Assembly: GCF_000583875.1 (NCBI RefSeq)
Contig: NZ_CP006571.1
Location: 599,416 to 663,415, forward strand
DNA length: 64,000 nt
Origin: Chlamydia avium 10DC88
GTDB taxonomy: Bacteria > Chlamydiota > Chlamydiia > Chlamydiales > Chlamydiaceae
Direction: 5' to 3'
In this document: in pieces, positions 11,068 through 21,537 of the stretch
Layout: each line of letters opens with the position of its first letter
Position numbering within the stretch: the first letter of the stretch is position 1
Position numbers and translations under genes: made by a program
The notes under the pieces: model-generated
Seen by the model: the letters and a program-made list of their open reading frames with translations, nothing else
Told to the model about the DNA's origin: nothing
The model's database searches: none

Positions 11068-11784
11068 TCAATTTCTTCTTCCTGAAGAAGAAAAAATCTG
11101 TAAAAGGTACCAAAATACCATAATTACGTTGCAATACATTTTCAACGCTAATATCAAAGATAGTTTATAACTTAAATCTCCGTTATTTCCTACAGTTTGA
11201 GAAACCTTACGAATAGTTTGTGCATCTACTACTGTTAACCCAACAAACATAAGTAATCCTATGTAACAGATTAACAAATAGAATAATGGCATATATACGA
11301 ATAAGGAAACTATAGCAAATACTAGGGAGACTAAAACAAATCCAACCAATCCTAAAGATAGAATTTTACTTATTTGGGTTAAATCTGTTTTTGTACATGC
11401 TCCATAAGCAGCTGCTATACCGAAAATCAATCCTGCGGAGCCGAAAGCCGCCCATACTACATTTCCACCATATTGAAGTGCATATACTGGAACAAGAGTC
11501 CCGAAAAATAATCCTTCGAGTGCAGAATATGTTAAAAATAATCCCATAACTGCGGGGACAGAAAGTTTATGAATCTTAGAATTAATGTAAAATGATACCC
11601 CCAGGGTAGCAATACACCAAATCCACCACAAGGAAAACAAGACGCGATATAATCCAGAAAAATACAATCCTAGTGATACAAAAGTCGTTATTGCAAGTCC
11701 CGCAGTCATCCAGCCATATACTCGAGATGTAAATGTACCTGACAAACGAGATTCTTGTGCATAATCACGATCGTATAGTCCCAT
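11068..11784 (-). CDS. yccA: BAX inhibitor-1/YccA family membrane protein
   Basis: Integral membrane protein with seven hydrophobic segments and the UPF0005/Bax-inhibitor-1 fold. In E. coli, YccA modulates the FtsH protease; the role here is unproven. A longer reading from base 11802 is open, but a perfect ribosome site (AAAGGAGGT) lies directly before the ATG at 11784, inside that extension, so translation surely starts at [10 protein letters not shown] (238 residues). Downstream of tyrP on the same strand, with a 41-base gap. Confidence 0.88.
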   Translation of the reverse strand: MGLYDRDYAQESRLSGTFTSRVYGWMTAGLAITTFVSLGLYFSGLYRVLFSLWWIWCIATLGVSFYINSKIHKLSVPAVMGLFLTYSALEGLFFGTLVPVYALQYGGNVVWAAFGSAGLIFGIAAAYGACTKTDLTQISKILSLGLVGFVLVSLVFAIVSLFVYMPLFYLLICYIGLLMFVGLTVVDAQTIRKVSQTVGNNGDLSYKLSLILALKMYCNVIMVFWYLLQIFSSSGRRN

Positions 11785-11825
11785 GGGACCTCCTTTACTC
11801 ACACAAATTAAAAACTTACCATTGT

Positions 11826-13016
11826 TTATTTAAACCCATAGTAAATGCTACCAAAATTAATTACTATTACCAAAAACATTAATAACAAAACAATCTTCCC
11901 ACCAGGAACTAAATGTTTTGCTTTATAACTATGTTTTCCATAACGACCTTTCCACACCATGAGTAAGGGGGCAACTCCAATAATCAAAGATGCTCCTATC
12001 CCTCCTGCATAATGTAAACATTTTAATACTATCTCAGGATAACACATTGCCCAAGCTAAGGGGAGCATGATCGTTAAAAATAACATTGAAAAACTATGTG
12101 TCTTTTTATTCCAATGAAATGCATCAGATAGGAAATCCATCAATCCTAGGGAAACACCTAGTAAGGAAGAAATTAAAGCAAAAAATCCAAAAAACTCACC
12201 AGCAACATAAAATAAAGAACATTGTAAAGCATTTTTCATAGATTCTACAGCAGTATATCCGTGTGCATGAGCATCAATTAGAAAATTCATGGGGACTACT
12301 CCCAAAACTAAACCTTCCCAAATAATATATAAGATTAAAGGAAATAGGCTCCCAATAATAATAGATTTTTTAACATCAGCTACCTTCTTATCCAAATAAT
12401 AATATAAAGAAGGAACAACGTTGTGAAAACCAAAAGAAAGAAAAAGTACAGGTAGATTGTCTATTGATTCTATCCACGAAGTACGTAAAAGAAATTCTGG
12501 TTTTAATTTGAAAACGCCTAAAATGCAAAATGCTATAAATGCAACACCAAGACCGAAAACAAAAAAACGGTTACAATAATCTATAACTTTTGTCCCCAAA
12601 AGCAATGCTGGACAAATGATGAGTGCAAATCCCAAAGGTGCTAGGTGACGTATCCAAGTTAAAGAACATCCCTGGCATCCAAAAATTCGAAATAAAATGT
12701 TCCCACCCTCACAAAAGTAAGCGATTAATAGAGAATAAAATAGGAATAAATAGACAACCCAAAGACAAATTTTACCTATACCTCCAAGAGTATACTGAGC
12801 CATAGATAACATATTAATTTGTTGTTTCTCCTTGAACCAGGTCATAACTTCCAATAAACATAGTCCTGATAGCATAGAAAACAACCAAGAAAGGCTATAG
12901 AGCAAAACTGTAGGAAAGAATCCGGCATATGCTGTTAATACAGGAACTGCTAACACTCCAGCGCCTATAGCTGTACCTGCAACGATTAGAGAACCTCCTA
13001 AAATCTTACTAGACAT
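11826..13016 (-). CDS. tyrP: aromatic amino acid (tyrosine/tryptophan) transporter TyrP
   Basis: A 396-residue permease of the hydroxy/aromatic amino acid family with about 11 membrane segments. The start [20 protein letters not shown] carries the glycine-rich first-helix signature of Mtr/TyrP/TnaB transporters. It imports tyrosine or tryptophan from the host through the inner membrane. Some chlamydiae carry tandem copies here; this window has a single intact copy. Between glmS and yccA on the same strand. Confidence 0.88.
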   Translation of the reverse strand: MSSKILGGSLIVAGTAIGAGVLAVPVLTAYAGFFPTVLLYSLSWLFSMLSGLCLLEVMTWFKEKQQINMLSMAQYTLGGIGKICLWVVYLFLFYSLLIAYFCEGGNILFRIFGCQGCSLTWIRHLAPLGFALIICPALLLGTKVIDYCNRFFVFGLGVAFIAFCILGVFKLKPEFLLRTSWIESIDNLPVLFLSFGFHNVVPSLYYYLDKKVADVKKSIIIGSLFPLILYIIWEGLVLGVVPMNFLIDAHAHGYTAVESMKNALQCSLFYVAGEFFGFFALISSLLGVSLGLMDFLSDAFHWNKKTHSFSMLFLTIMLPLAWAMCYPEIVLKCLHYAGGIGASLIIGVAPLLMVWKGRYGKHSYKAKHLVPGGKIVLLLMFLVIVINFGSIYYGFK

Positions 13017-13076
13017 GAGAAACCTTTCTTCATAAATTTGCTTTAAAAACTAAGATGTATTGAACAAACTTCTACT

Positions 13077-14903
13077 TTATTCAACAGTTACTGACTTTGC
13101 AAGATTTCTAGGGCAGTCTATTTCGTTTCCTTTTTGCAAAGCCATAGTATATGCCATAATCTGTCCTGCAATAGTATAAAGAATAGGAGCTACAAGAGGA
13201 TGACTATTGGGAATATATATCTGAGAATCGGAAACAGCAGCTATATCCTGTTGTGATTCCGATGCTAAGGCAGTAACACGAGCTCGCCTAGCTTTCACTT
13301 CCATGATACATCCTACCATTTTGTCGTAAACAATAGGATCACCACAGAAAGTAATCACTGGAGAGTCTGTACTAATTAAAGCAATAGGTCCGTGCTTCAT
13401 TTCACCTGCAGGATAACAATTAGCTTCCACATAAGCTATTTCTTTTAATTTTAAAGCTGCTTCCATGCAAACGGGATACATAAAACGACGGCCTAAAAAT
13501 ATAAAACGATCTTCATGAGTATGTTGGAGTGCCCAAGAATGAAGATGTTCGTTTGCTAATAGACGACGACATAACTCAGGAATCTCTAGAATGCTTTTCC
13601 CATAAGCAAGATGGTCGTCTAACTTTAAAGCACCCTTAACCATAGCAAGCTTCAATCCAAATAAAATAAATAAAAGAAGCTGAGCAGTAAAGGCTTTAGT
13701 AGATGCCACACTTACTTCGATACCTGCTTCTAAAAACAAACAGTAATCTACTCCTGTTGCAAGTGCTGACTCTTCTACATTACATATTCCTAATATGCAA
13801 GTAACCTGCCTCCGACGAAACTCTTTTAAAGCGGCTAGAGTATCTGCAGTCTCCCCAGATTGACTGATTAAAATAGCTAGGGTATTTTCTCCGATATATG
13901 CCTGGCGATAACGAAATTCTGAAGCTACTTCTATATACACAGGAATTGAAACTAGAGATTCAATAATATACTTAGCTAACAAACCAGCATGATAAGAAGA
14001 ACCACACGCAACAATAGAAATTGCATTAAAATTTTCTAAAGAAAAACCTTCTAAAAAGTTAGATCGTATATGTCCTTGATCGCTAAAATATTTATCAATT
14101 AAATGCTCTAGAACATCAGGTTGTTCATAGATTTCCTTAAGCATATAGTAACTATATCCCTGCTTATCTAAGGAAGAATCCGTATAAGCTACTTGACGTA
14201 TTTCCTTCTGTATACTCTTTAACGCAAAGTTGTAAGTTTCTACAGTACCCAAACCTATAACAGCCAATTCTCCAGAAGCTAAAGACTGTACGTTTTTCGT
14301 ATGTTTTAAGAATGCTCGTGTATCCGAGGCTATGAAACTTTCTTTCTCTCCCAAGCCAATGAGTAAAGGGCTATCTTGTGCGGCACAAAGTAAAACATCA
14401 GGATGATCTTTATGAATCAAGCCGCAAGCAAAGCTACCTTTAAGTTGGGAAAGAGTCCATGAAAAACTATGGAGAAGATCTTGTGTGAGTTGATAACGTG
14501 AAGAAAACAACTGTACAATAACTTCAGAATCTGTATCCGAAGTAAAGAGAATTCCCTGAGTAAGAAGCTGCGATTTTAATTCCTTAAAATTTTCAATAAT
14601 TCCATTATGAACAATAGCGCAACTATTACTGTAATCTACATGGGGATGTGCATTATCTACTGTAGGCACTCCATGCGTAGCCCAGCGGGTATGTCCTATA
14701 GCTAAATTAGAAAGAACGTTATCACATTTTAAAAAGCATTTTAATTCGTCTACACGTCCTGTAGTTTTTTTTACAAACAACTGACCTGCATGAATAGTTG
14801 CTAGACCTGTAGAATCGTAACCACGATATTCTAACTTCTCGAGACCTTCAATGATCAAAGGAATTGCTGACTTAGAACCTAGATACCCAAATATTCCACA
14901 CAT
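13077..14903 (-). CDS. glmS: glucosamine-fructose-6-phosphate aminotransferase (isomerising)
   Basis: Makes glucosamine-6-phosphate from fructose-6-phosphate and glutamine, the entry to UDP-GlcNAc for lipid A and cell-wall precursors. The 608-residue protein has the N-terminal glutaminase with catalytic C2 (MCGIFGY), the typical AIGHTRWATHG block, and two SIS sugar-isomerase domains (about 285-410 and 455-590). It ends with the conserved DCPRNLAKSVTVE tail. It lies 8 bases downstream of glmM; the two act in sequence. No ribozyme or riboswitch was recognised upstream. Confidence 0.97.
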   Translation of the reverse strand: MCGIFGYLGSKSAIPLIIEGLEKLEYRGYDSTGLATIHAGQLFVKKTTGRVDELKCFLKCDNVLSNLAIGHTRWATHGVPTVDNAHPHVDYSNSCAIVHNGIIENFKELKSQLLTQGILFTSDTDSEVIVQLFSSRYQLTQDLLHSFSWTLSQLKGSFACGLIHKDHPDVLLCAAQDSPLLIGLGEKESFIASDTRAFLKHTKNVQSLASGELAVIGLGTVETYNFALKSIQKEIRQVAYTDSSLDKQGYSYYMLKEIYEQPDVLEHLIDKYFSDQGHIRSNFLEGFSLENFNAISIVACGSSYHAGLLAKYIIESLVSIPVYIEVASEFRYRQAYIGENTLAILISQSGETADTLAALKEFRRRQVTCILGICNVEESALATGVDYCLFLEAGIEVSVASTKAFTAQLLLFILFGLKLAMVKGALKLDDHLAYGKSILEIPELCRRLLANEHLHSWALQHTHEDRFIFLGRRFMYPVCMEAALKLKEIAYVEANCYPAGEMKHGPIALISTDSPVITFCGDPIVYDKMVGCIMEVKARRARVTALASESQQDIAAVSDSQIYIPNSHPLVAPILYTIAGQIMAYTMALQKGNEIDCPRNLAKSVTVE

Positions 14904-14911
14904 ACATAACC

Positions 14912-16288
14912 TTAATCTAAAGCGCCTGCCCCAAGTTCAGAATCCACGATATCCGCTATTGTCTTTGCTAGGCAATCTACTTGATGTTTCTTTAACCCCT
15001 CCACCATAACTCTGCAAATATTTTCTGTTCCAGAATATCTTAATAAAACACGTCCTGAATCCCCCAAAGTAGCTTGGACATCTCTTAAAGCTTCTTGCAC
15101 CATAGGTAGAGTATCTAGAGGCACTTTTTTCTTCACAGAAACATTAATCAATGCCTGGGGGATCTTAACAATAGGTGATGTTAAATCAGACAAAGTAGAT
15201 TCGCTTTCAATCATAATGCGCAGTACCTGCAAAGCAGAAACGATGCCATCTCCAGTTGTATTATAATCTAAAAAGATCATATGTCCACTTTGCTCACCGC
15301 CTAAATTGGCTTCATTTTCCAACATTGTTTGCAGAACATGACGATCCCCCACGGAGGAAATCAAAATACCAACACCCATACTTTCAAGATATTTTAATAC
15401 ACCAAAGTTAGTCATTACAGTTGCCACTACATGATTACGATTCAATAGATCCTTATTTTTCAGATCGTTAGCACAAATTCCCAAAATCATGTCTCCATCA
15501 ACAATCTGACCTTTTTCATTCACCATAATCACGCGATCACCATCGCCATCCAAAGCAATCCCTATATCTGCTTTGTGTTCGATTACTGCTTTTTGAATCA
15601 CTGAAGGGAAAAGAGCTCCACAATTATCGTTAATGTTAATTCCTGTAGGCTCGCATCCATAACAAATTACCTCAGCATCCAGCTCTTCAAATACTGAGGG
15701 AGCCACTTTATAAGCTGCACCATGAGCACAATCTAAAACTATCTTTAAACCCTTTAATGTTCTCCCCTTAGGGAAGGTAGCTTTAGCAAATTCAATATAA
15801 CGTCCCATGGCATCCACAACACGCTTATTTTTCCCTAAAGCATAATCTTCAGGGAAATTTCCAAAATTATTATTGGCAACCATTTCTTCAATACGACGTT
15901 CTATGGCGTCACAAATTTTAAAACCTTCCGAAGAGAAAATCTTAATCCCATTATCCCAATAAGGATTATGCGATGCAGAAATCATAATTCCTGCATCAGC
16001 ACGATATGCACGAGTAATAAATGCTACTCCTGGAGTAGGAATTGGGCCTAAAACTAAAGTCTCAATTCCCATCGATGTTAATCCAGCAACTAGGGCAGTC
16101 TCAAACATATATCCAGACAAACGAGTATCTTTGCCCAACACTACACGATGTTTTCCTGGTTTATTTTCCTGTAAAACACCTGCTACTGCTTTCCCAAGTA
16201 AAACAGAAATTTCTACAGTCATGGGCTCATAATTTGCTCTCCCACGAATACCATCAGTACCAAACAGTTGTTTTATTTCCTGTGCCAT
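14912..16288 (-). CDS. glmM: phosphoglucosamine mutase
   Basis: Converts glucosamine-6-phosphate to glucosamine-1-phosphate. The 458-residue alpha-D-phosphohexomutase has the phosphoserine loop ISASHNP (S106), the metal loop DGDGDR (247-252), the sugar-binding GEQSGH motif and a C-terminal RYSGTE phosphate-binding loop. First gene of glmM-glmS, transcribed away from pcnB. Older chlamydial annotations call it mrsA. Confidence 0.95.
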   Translation of the reverse strand: MAQEIKQLFGTDGIRGRANYEPMTVEISVLLGKAVAGVLQENKPGKHRVVLGKDTRLSGYMFETALVAGLTSMGIETLVLGPIPTPGVAFITRAYRADAGIMISASHNPYWDNGIKIFSSEGFKICDAIERRIEEMVANNNFGNFPEDYALGKNKRVVDAMGRYIEFAKATFPKGRTLKGLKIVLDCAHGAAYKVAPSVFEELDAEVICYGCEPTGININDNCGALFPSVIQKAVIEHKADIGIALDGDGDRVIMVNEKGQIVDGDMILGICANDLKNKDLLNRNHVVATVMTNFGVLKYLESMGVGILISSVGDRHVLQTMLENEANLGGEQSGHMIFLDYNTTGDGIVSALQVLRIMIESESTLSDLTSPIVKIPQALINVSVKKKVPLDTLPMVQEALRDVQATLGDSGRVLLRYSGTENICRVMVEGLKKHQVDCLAKTIADIVDSELGAGALD

Positions 16289-16735
16289 TATTTCCCTAAA
16301 GATGTTTTTTTCTTGCCCAAAGATTCTTTTCCAAACAAAATAAGAAGACCAGCAAGTTTGATGCTATAAAGAAAAAATTATTCTTAATTTTCTCTATGTT
16401 TAAAAGTTTTAACATAAAACTCAAATTGTGATCAGAGAAATCATTATGACTGAGACAATACATAGATGTGGTAAAAACACTTCCTGAAACTTAATGTTAT
16501 AATACCCTTACTACTGAATCCTTTAGCCACTTAACCAGGATATACATAAAAATGAGAATGAAAATTCTTTTAAGAAATTGTAAGATAAAATCTTGATATA
16601 AGATATAAAAGAGGTCTTTATCTGGGTATTTTATACTTGCAAACTTTGAGATTTTTGCTATGGTGAAATTCCCCTAGAAAAAAGAGTACTTAAATACATT
16701 TTCTTCCAAGACTTTTAAATTAAAATCTATAACAC
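16289..16735. other. intergenic region between divergent glmM and pcnB
   Basis: 447 bases, strongly AT-rich. It must hold promoters for both directions. The best site seen faces pcnB (listed separately). No open frame with codon bias, RNA gene or repeat was seen. Confidence 0.6.
16637..16664 (+). promoter_or_regulatory. candidate sigma66 promoter for pcnB-lpxB
   Basis: TTGCAA, a 16-base spacer, then TATGGT, about 70 bases before the pcnB ATG. Both boxes match the major-sigma consensus in four of six positions. Confidence 0.3.
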
Positions 16736-18015
16736 ATGGCCTGTGATAATAAAACTCTTTTCCATAGAGGCTTAGAATTGTTTAGAAAAATTTCTAAATC
16801 CGCACCTACTCCAATCATTTATTCTGCAGCGAGTTACAATATAAAGCCCCAAGACTTTTCCCATAATGCACTTTCTGTCATCAAAACATTAAGGAAAGCT
16901 GGGCATCAGGCATATATTGTCGGTGGATGTATTCGTGATTTGTTATTGAATACGACACCAAAAGATTTTGATATTTCTACATCAGCAAAACCTGAAGAAA
17001 TTAAAACATTATTTAAAAATTGTATCCTAGTAGGGAAACGATTTCGCTTAGCGCATGTCCGTTTTGCAAATCAAATTATCGAAGTATCTACGTTTCGTTC
17101 AGGAAGCCCCGATGAAGATTGCTTAATTACGAAGGATAACCTCTGGGGAACAGCAGAAGAAGATGTATTAAGAAGGGATTTTACAATTAATGGTCTTTTT
17201 TATGATCCCGCCGAAGAAACTATCATTGATTATACCGGAGGTGTAAACGATTTACAAAATCGTTATTTACAAACTATTGGGGATCCTTTTGTCCGTTTTA
17301 AACAAGACCCAGTAAGAATGCTTCGTTTACTTAAAATCTTGTCCCGAACAGCATTTACAATCGATCCTAAAACATTGGAGGCCCTACAACAATGTCGTTA
17401 TGAATTAATTAAAAGTTCTCAAGCGCGTGTTTTTGAAGAGTTAATTAAAATGCTAGGATCTGGTGTGTCATCTGAATTCTTTAAATTAACAGCTAAGTAC
17501 CAAATTCTAGAAATCCTCTTTCCCTATATGGCTAAAGTTTTTCGCTTAAATTCTAAATTAAAGGAACAAACTTTTTCTTATTTAGATAAGTTAGACCAAA
17601 ATATTCTAAAGAAAAAACATCATTACGAACGCCATCAACTCATGGCTATCTTCCTATTTCCTCTTGTGAATTTTAACGTTAGATACAAACATAAACAACA
17701 TCCGGGGCTTTCTCTCAACGCTATCTTCGATTACATTAGAAATTTTCTAGGAAAATTCTTTGCGGATTCGTTCACGAGCTGCTCAAAAAAGAATTTTATT
17801 CTAACAGCTTTGATTTTACAGATGCAATATCGGCTAACACCTTTAGCTGTAAAAAAAAACATGTTTTTAACCGTAAGTTTCTAAATCATGTACGTTTTTC
17901 TGAAGCTCTTTCTCTATTAGAAATTCGTAGCTTAGTGTATCCTAAGCTCGATAAGATCTATGTCGCTTGGATTCGACATTATCGATCTTCACAATCTAAA
18001 AAGGAATCATCATAA
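16736..18015 (+). CDS. pcnB: poly(A) polymerase / CCA-adding family protein, frameshifted near the C-terminus
   Basis: Nucleotidyltransferase that adds 3' tails to RNA. The head domain has VGGCIRDLLL, the metal-binding DFD (D77, D79) and RRDFTINGLFYDP, followed by the RNA-binding domain. As written it stops at 17884 after ...RLTPLAVKKNMFLTVSF (382 aa). The break is a run of nine A (17851-17859). With ten A it continues KKKHVFNRKFLNHVRF...WIRHY to a stop at 18013-18015, giving 426 residues, and this tail aligns with the C-terminus of E. coli PcnB. The real gene is therefore 16736-18015. It ends 13 bases before lpxB. Confidence 0.85.
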
Positions 18016-18028
18016 AGATAAGCGCAAC

Positions 18029-19883
18029 GTGTTCTCTCCGTCTCTTGTTCATGTATTGTATCCTGTAGGATTACTAGCTAATTTATTCTTTGGCTGCGCA
18101 TTTACTATACAATGGTTTTCTAGCTTCAAACAAAAACAAGCCTGTGTTCCTAAAATTTTCTGGATACTGTCCTCTATGGGCGCATTGCTGATGATTACCC
18201 ATGGTTTCATACAAAGTCAGTATCCTATTTCACTCCTACATAGTGCAAATCTTGTTATCTATTTTAGAAATCTGAATATCACCTCTTCTTATAAATTATC
18301 GTTCGTATCTACTTTAGGGATCCTTGTTCTTTCCCTAATGCTTACAACCCTACCCTTTGCCATAGAGTCGTACTACTATCCCCATATGAAATGGATGGCA
18401 TCACCAAATATACTTCATCTTCCCTTCCCTCCGCCAAATCAATATTGGCATATTCTTGGCTGTTTGGGATTATTAATTTTTTCGTCTCGATTTTTCGTGC
18501 AATGGTGCTATTTAGAAACAAAAAAAAGCTCCTCGTTACCTGCATTATTTTGGCTTGTAGGTTTTTTAGGAGGCTTTTTGGCGTTCACTTATTTTATACG
18601 CACTGGGGATCCCGTAAACATAATCAGTTATGGATGTGGTTTACTTCCTTCATTAGCTAATTTACGCATCATTTACAAAAAATATCGTCTTCCTGATCAC
18701 CGCAATTACAGTTACAGTTGCTTTTTATCTGCAGGAGAAGCTAGCGGTGATACCTTAGGAAGTCATATTCTCCACCATATGAAAGCCATCGATCCTCATA
18801 GGAGATACTTCGGTGTTGGCGGCCCTTTAATGCGTAAAGAAGGGTTAGAAGTTCTCATAACTATGGAAAAATTCCAAGTATCAGGATTTTTAGAGATTTT
18901 CATTTCTATATTTGGATTATTTGCTAAATACCGAAAATTACATAAAGCTATTTTGAAAGAAAATCCTGAAACTGTTCTTTTTATTGATTTCCCTGATTTT
19001 CATTTATTTCTAATCAAAAAATTAAGAAAATCAGGATATCAGGGTAAAATTATCCACTATGTTTGTCCTAGCATTTGGGCTTGGAGACAAAATAGAAAAA
19101 AAATTTTAGAAAAAAATCTTGATATTCTCCTGTTAATCTTACCCTTCGAACAAGACATCTTTCAGAACTCCCCACTAAAAACTGTCTATTTAGGGCACCC
19201 TTTAGTAGAAACTGCTAAAAAATTCCAACATAGCGATATATGGAAAGAGAAGTTGGCTATTTCTAATCAACCTATTGTTGCTGCTTTCCCTGGAAGTCGA
19301 CCAGGAGATATCACAAGAAATTTAACCGTGCAAATACGTGCTTTTCTAGCATCATCACTAGCAAGTACTCATCAACTTCTCGTCTCCTCGTCCCACGCTA
19401 AATATGATCATATTCTTTCTGACCTACTTACAAAAGAAGGATGTGAAAATAGTCGAATAATTCCATTCACACTACGCTATCAATTAATGCACTCTTGTGA
19501 TTTCGCATTAGCCAAATGTGGAACTATTGTCCTTGAAACAGCTCTTCATCAAACTCCTACAATTGTTACATGTTTGTTAGGATCTTTTGACAATTTTTTT
19601 AGCAAAATACATATTCAAAATTCTTCTTCCTGCATATTCTCTTCCTAATATCATTACGAATTCCATAATCTTCCCGGAATTTATAGGGGGAAAGTATGAC
19701 TTCTCACACGAAGAAGTAGCTGCAGCTATAGATGTCCTAGCAAATCCAAAAGTCCAAGAAAACCAAAAACAGGCGTGCAAATCCTTGTTTGATATTATGA
19801 CAAAAAATGTCGTAACCCCTCAAGAATGCTTAAAAGCTATATACGGGCAATCGTATTCAAATAAAAATAAGTCTAATAATTAG
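18029..19883 (+). CDS. lpxB: lipid-A-disaccharide synthase with N-terminal membrane domain, frameshifted
   Basis: Condenses UDP-diacylglucosamine with lipid X in lipid A synthesis. About 220 N-terminal residues form a polytopic LAB_N-type membrane domain; the GT19 glycosyltransferase follows (FLSAGEASGDTLG, FPDFHLFLIKKLR, HYVCPSIWAW, FPGSRPGDI, AKCGTIVLE). The start is taken as GTG 18029 (MFSPSLVHVLYP), placed just after the pcnB stop; the frame is open to an ATG at 17960 inside pcnB. The frame breaks at a run of seven T (19594-19600) and stops at 19648. With six T it continues DNFLAKYIFKILLPAYSLP to 19883, giving 617 residues, the expected full enzyme. Confidence 0.87.
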
Positions 19884-19891
19884 AGTCAGTT

Positions 19892-20554
19892 TTAAAAAGG
19901 ACTTTCCTGAGATCTCAGCTCTTCTTTCTCGTCCTTTTCTTCTATAGTATAGATATTAGATTTAGAAAAAGGAGATGTAATTTCTTGGTTTCGAACAAGT
20001 TCATTTTCATACTCACGAATCTTTTTTATGGCTTCTACTTCATATTGATATGATGCTTGTTCCAATGCTTCCAGTTCTTGTTGCATTCTGTGATAAATCT
20101 GCTTATTACTTACTTCCTCTTGCGCATGAAGTAATTCTTCTCGCAGATATTTTTCCCTTTGTAAAAGATCTTGTAGATTTACGCGTTCATTTTTCAAAAG
20201 AAGTTCGTTTTCTTTATTAGTCTCTTCCAAACTTTTTAATTCCTCTTGAGTTTTTGATAACTGTGATTGCAATAGAAAAACTCTTGATATCAGCATCAAC
20301 TTCTTATTCCCATACATGGCAATAATGAACAAAATCACACTTGAAATCATAGCAACTGCGGATAAAGCCGCTAAACATCCGAAGGCATGAAAAGAAAAAA
20401 CTACCAAAGCCCCCAATGTAAAGCCCATAAGTAGAGTTCCTGTTGTTATAGTGATAATAGTTAGAATGTAGGGAAAACAAGGCTTCGCAGGCGAACATTG
20501 CGTTTTAATAGAAGAAGAAACACCTGAGTCAACATTTAAATTAGGGACCGCCAT
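19892..20554 (-). CDS. Inc-like membrane protein with coiled coil (220 aa)
   Basis: Not recognised as a named gene. It shows the inclusion-membrane (Inc) layout: a short polar N-terminus, two closely spaced hydrophobic segments (about residues 28-52 and 55-78, the bilobed hairpin), then a charged Glu/Lys/Gln-rich coiled coil from about 88 to 195. Incs are secreted by the type III system and inserted in the inclusion membrane with both ends facing the host cytosol. Last in a row of similar minus-strand genes; ends 8 bases from the convergent lpxB. Function unknown; the Inc call is inferred from topology. Confidence 0.7.
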   Translation of the reverse strand: MAVPNLNVDSGVSSSIKTQCSPAKPCFPYILTIITITTGTLLMGFTLGALVVFSFHAFGCLAALSAVAMISSVILFIIAMYGNKKLMLISRVFLLQSQLSKTQEELKSLEETNKENELLLKNERVNLQDLLQREKYLREELLHAQEEVSNKQIYHRMQQELEALEQASYQYEVEAIKKIREYENELVRNQEITSPFSKSNIYTIEEKDEKEELRSQESPF

Positions 20555-20648
20555 AAAATGCCCGCTTATATAAAAATATAGAAAATTATTTGAATTAAAA
20601 ATTTAAAAGTATAATAAAGAGTCATTAAATTCCTCAAGATTCTTCGCT

Positions 20649-21203
20649 CTAATTCTGTGCAATCTTATTTTTCAAGTTTTGAATTATCTCTTCATAAGAT
20701 AACTTCTTTTCTTCCAGTAAAAACTGCCTTCTCTGTATTTCTTCTAAAAGAGTTCTATTATTCTCACCCCAGCTAATCTCTTGCTGAGCTAACTGCAATT
20801 GGTCTTTTAAAAACAAAATACGATTGCATTTCCTATGAATTATTGCTTTAGCATCTAATAATTTTTCCTCTAAAGCTTGCACTTTAGCAGCTTCTGACTC
20901 CAATTTTTGTAATTTCTGAGCCTGCTCCTCTACTTCTATAGATAGACTTCCTCTCATTAGAGATTGATATACCATATTACAAATGAGAACAACACTTAGA
21001 GTCATAATCATGACCATAAACACACTAAGTAGTACGGATACTTGCCATGAGAAAAAAAATAACGCTCCTACTTCACAACAAAAAAGTAATAAACCAAGAA
21101 TTATAGTCGAAATATTAGTTATAGATAGAAGTGAGCGTGAAGAAATACGACAACTATTTGTTAGTTGGGAACAAATACTTTGAGGAACTAATGCAGTAAC
21201 CAT
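20649..21203 (-). CDS. Inc-like membrane protein with coiled coil (184 aa)
   Basis: Same plan as its neighbours. The N-terminus starts MVTALVPQSICSQ, a hydrophobic hairpin follows at about residues 28-50 and 52-76, then a Gln/Glu/Leu heptad region from about 85 to 180. No enzymatic motif was seen. 94 bases separate it from the next gene on the strand and 334 bases separate it from the larger Inc upstream. Likely a paralogue within the cluster; pairwise alignment was not possible here. Confidence 0.7.
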   Translation of the reverse strand: MVTALVPQSICSQLTNSCRISSRSLLSITNISTIILGLLLFCCEVGALFFFSWQVSVLLSVFMVMIMTLSVVLICNMVYQSLMRGSLSIEVEEQAQKLQKLESEAAKVQALEEKLLDAKAIIHRKCNRILFLKDQLQLAQQEISWGENNRTLLEEIQRRQFLLEEKKLSYEEIIQNLKNKIAQN

Positions 21204-21537
21204 TACGAACCATCATGTTTCATAAAAAATGGAAGAATCGAAATTAGCCGAGGATTTTAAACGCAAGAACTTTAATAATCATATCCTTAGATAAACCAAA
21301 AGATTACACGTCCTCAATCTCTCTGATTCGCCTTTCCAAACAGAATAACAAATTCATTGTAAAAACTCAAACCTAACACAGTCATTAACATACTCATAAT
21401 GAGTAGGTAACAACGTCCAATGGGTTCAATAAATAAAGGATTCTATTTATAGAACTTTCTTAGACCATAAACAAACTATGTTACGAACTAAAATTCAATC
21501 AAGCAAAATCACACTCTTAATTTTATGAATCAGAATC
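21204..21537. other. intergenic region within the Inc cluster
   Basis: 334 bases without a credible gene on either strand. AT-rich with scattered stop codons. It probably carries the promoter of the 184-residue Inc gene, but no convincing -35/-10 pair was found. Confidence 0.5.

Noticed and set aside
17960..18028. Upstream ATG extending LpxB by 23 residues
   Set aside because: This stretch is the C-terminal coding part of pcnB once its frame is restored; the LpxB family start is at GTG 18029.
21204..21537. Possible missing gene in the Inc cluster
   Set aside because: The longest frame seen is about 20 codons with no Inc features; treated as intergenic.
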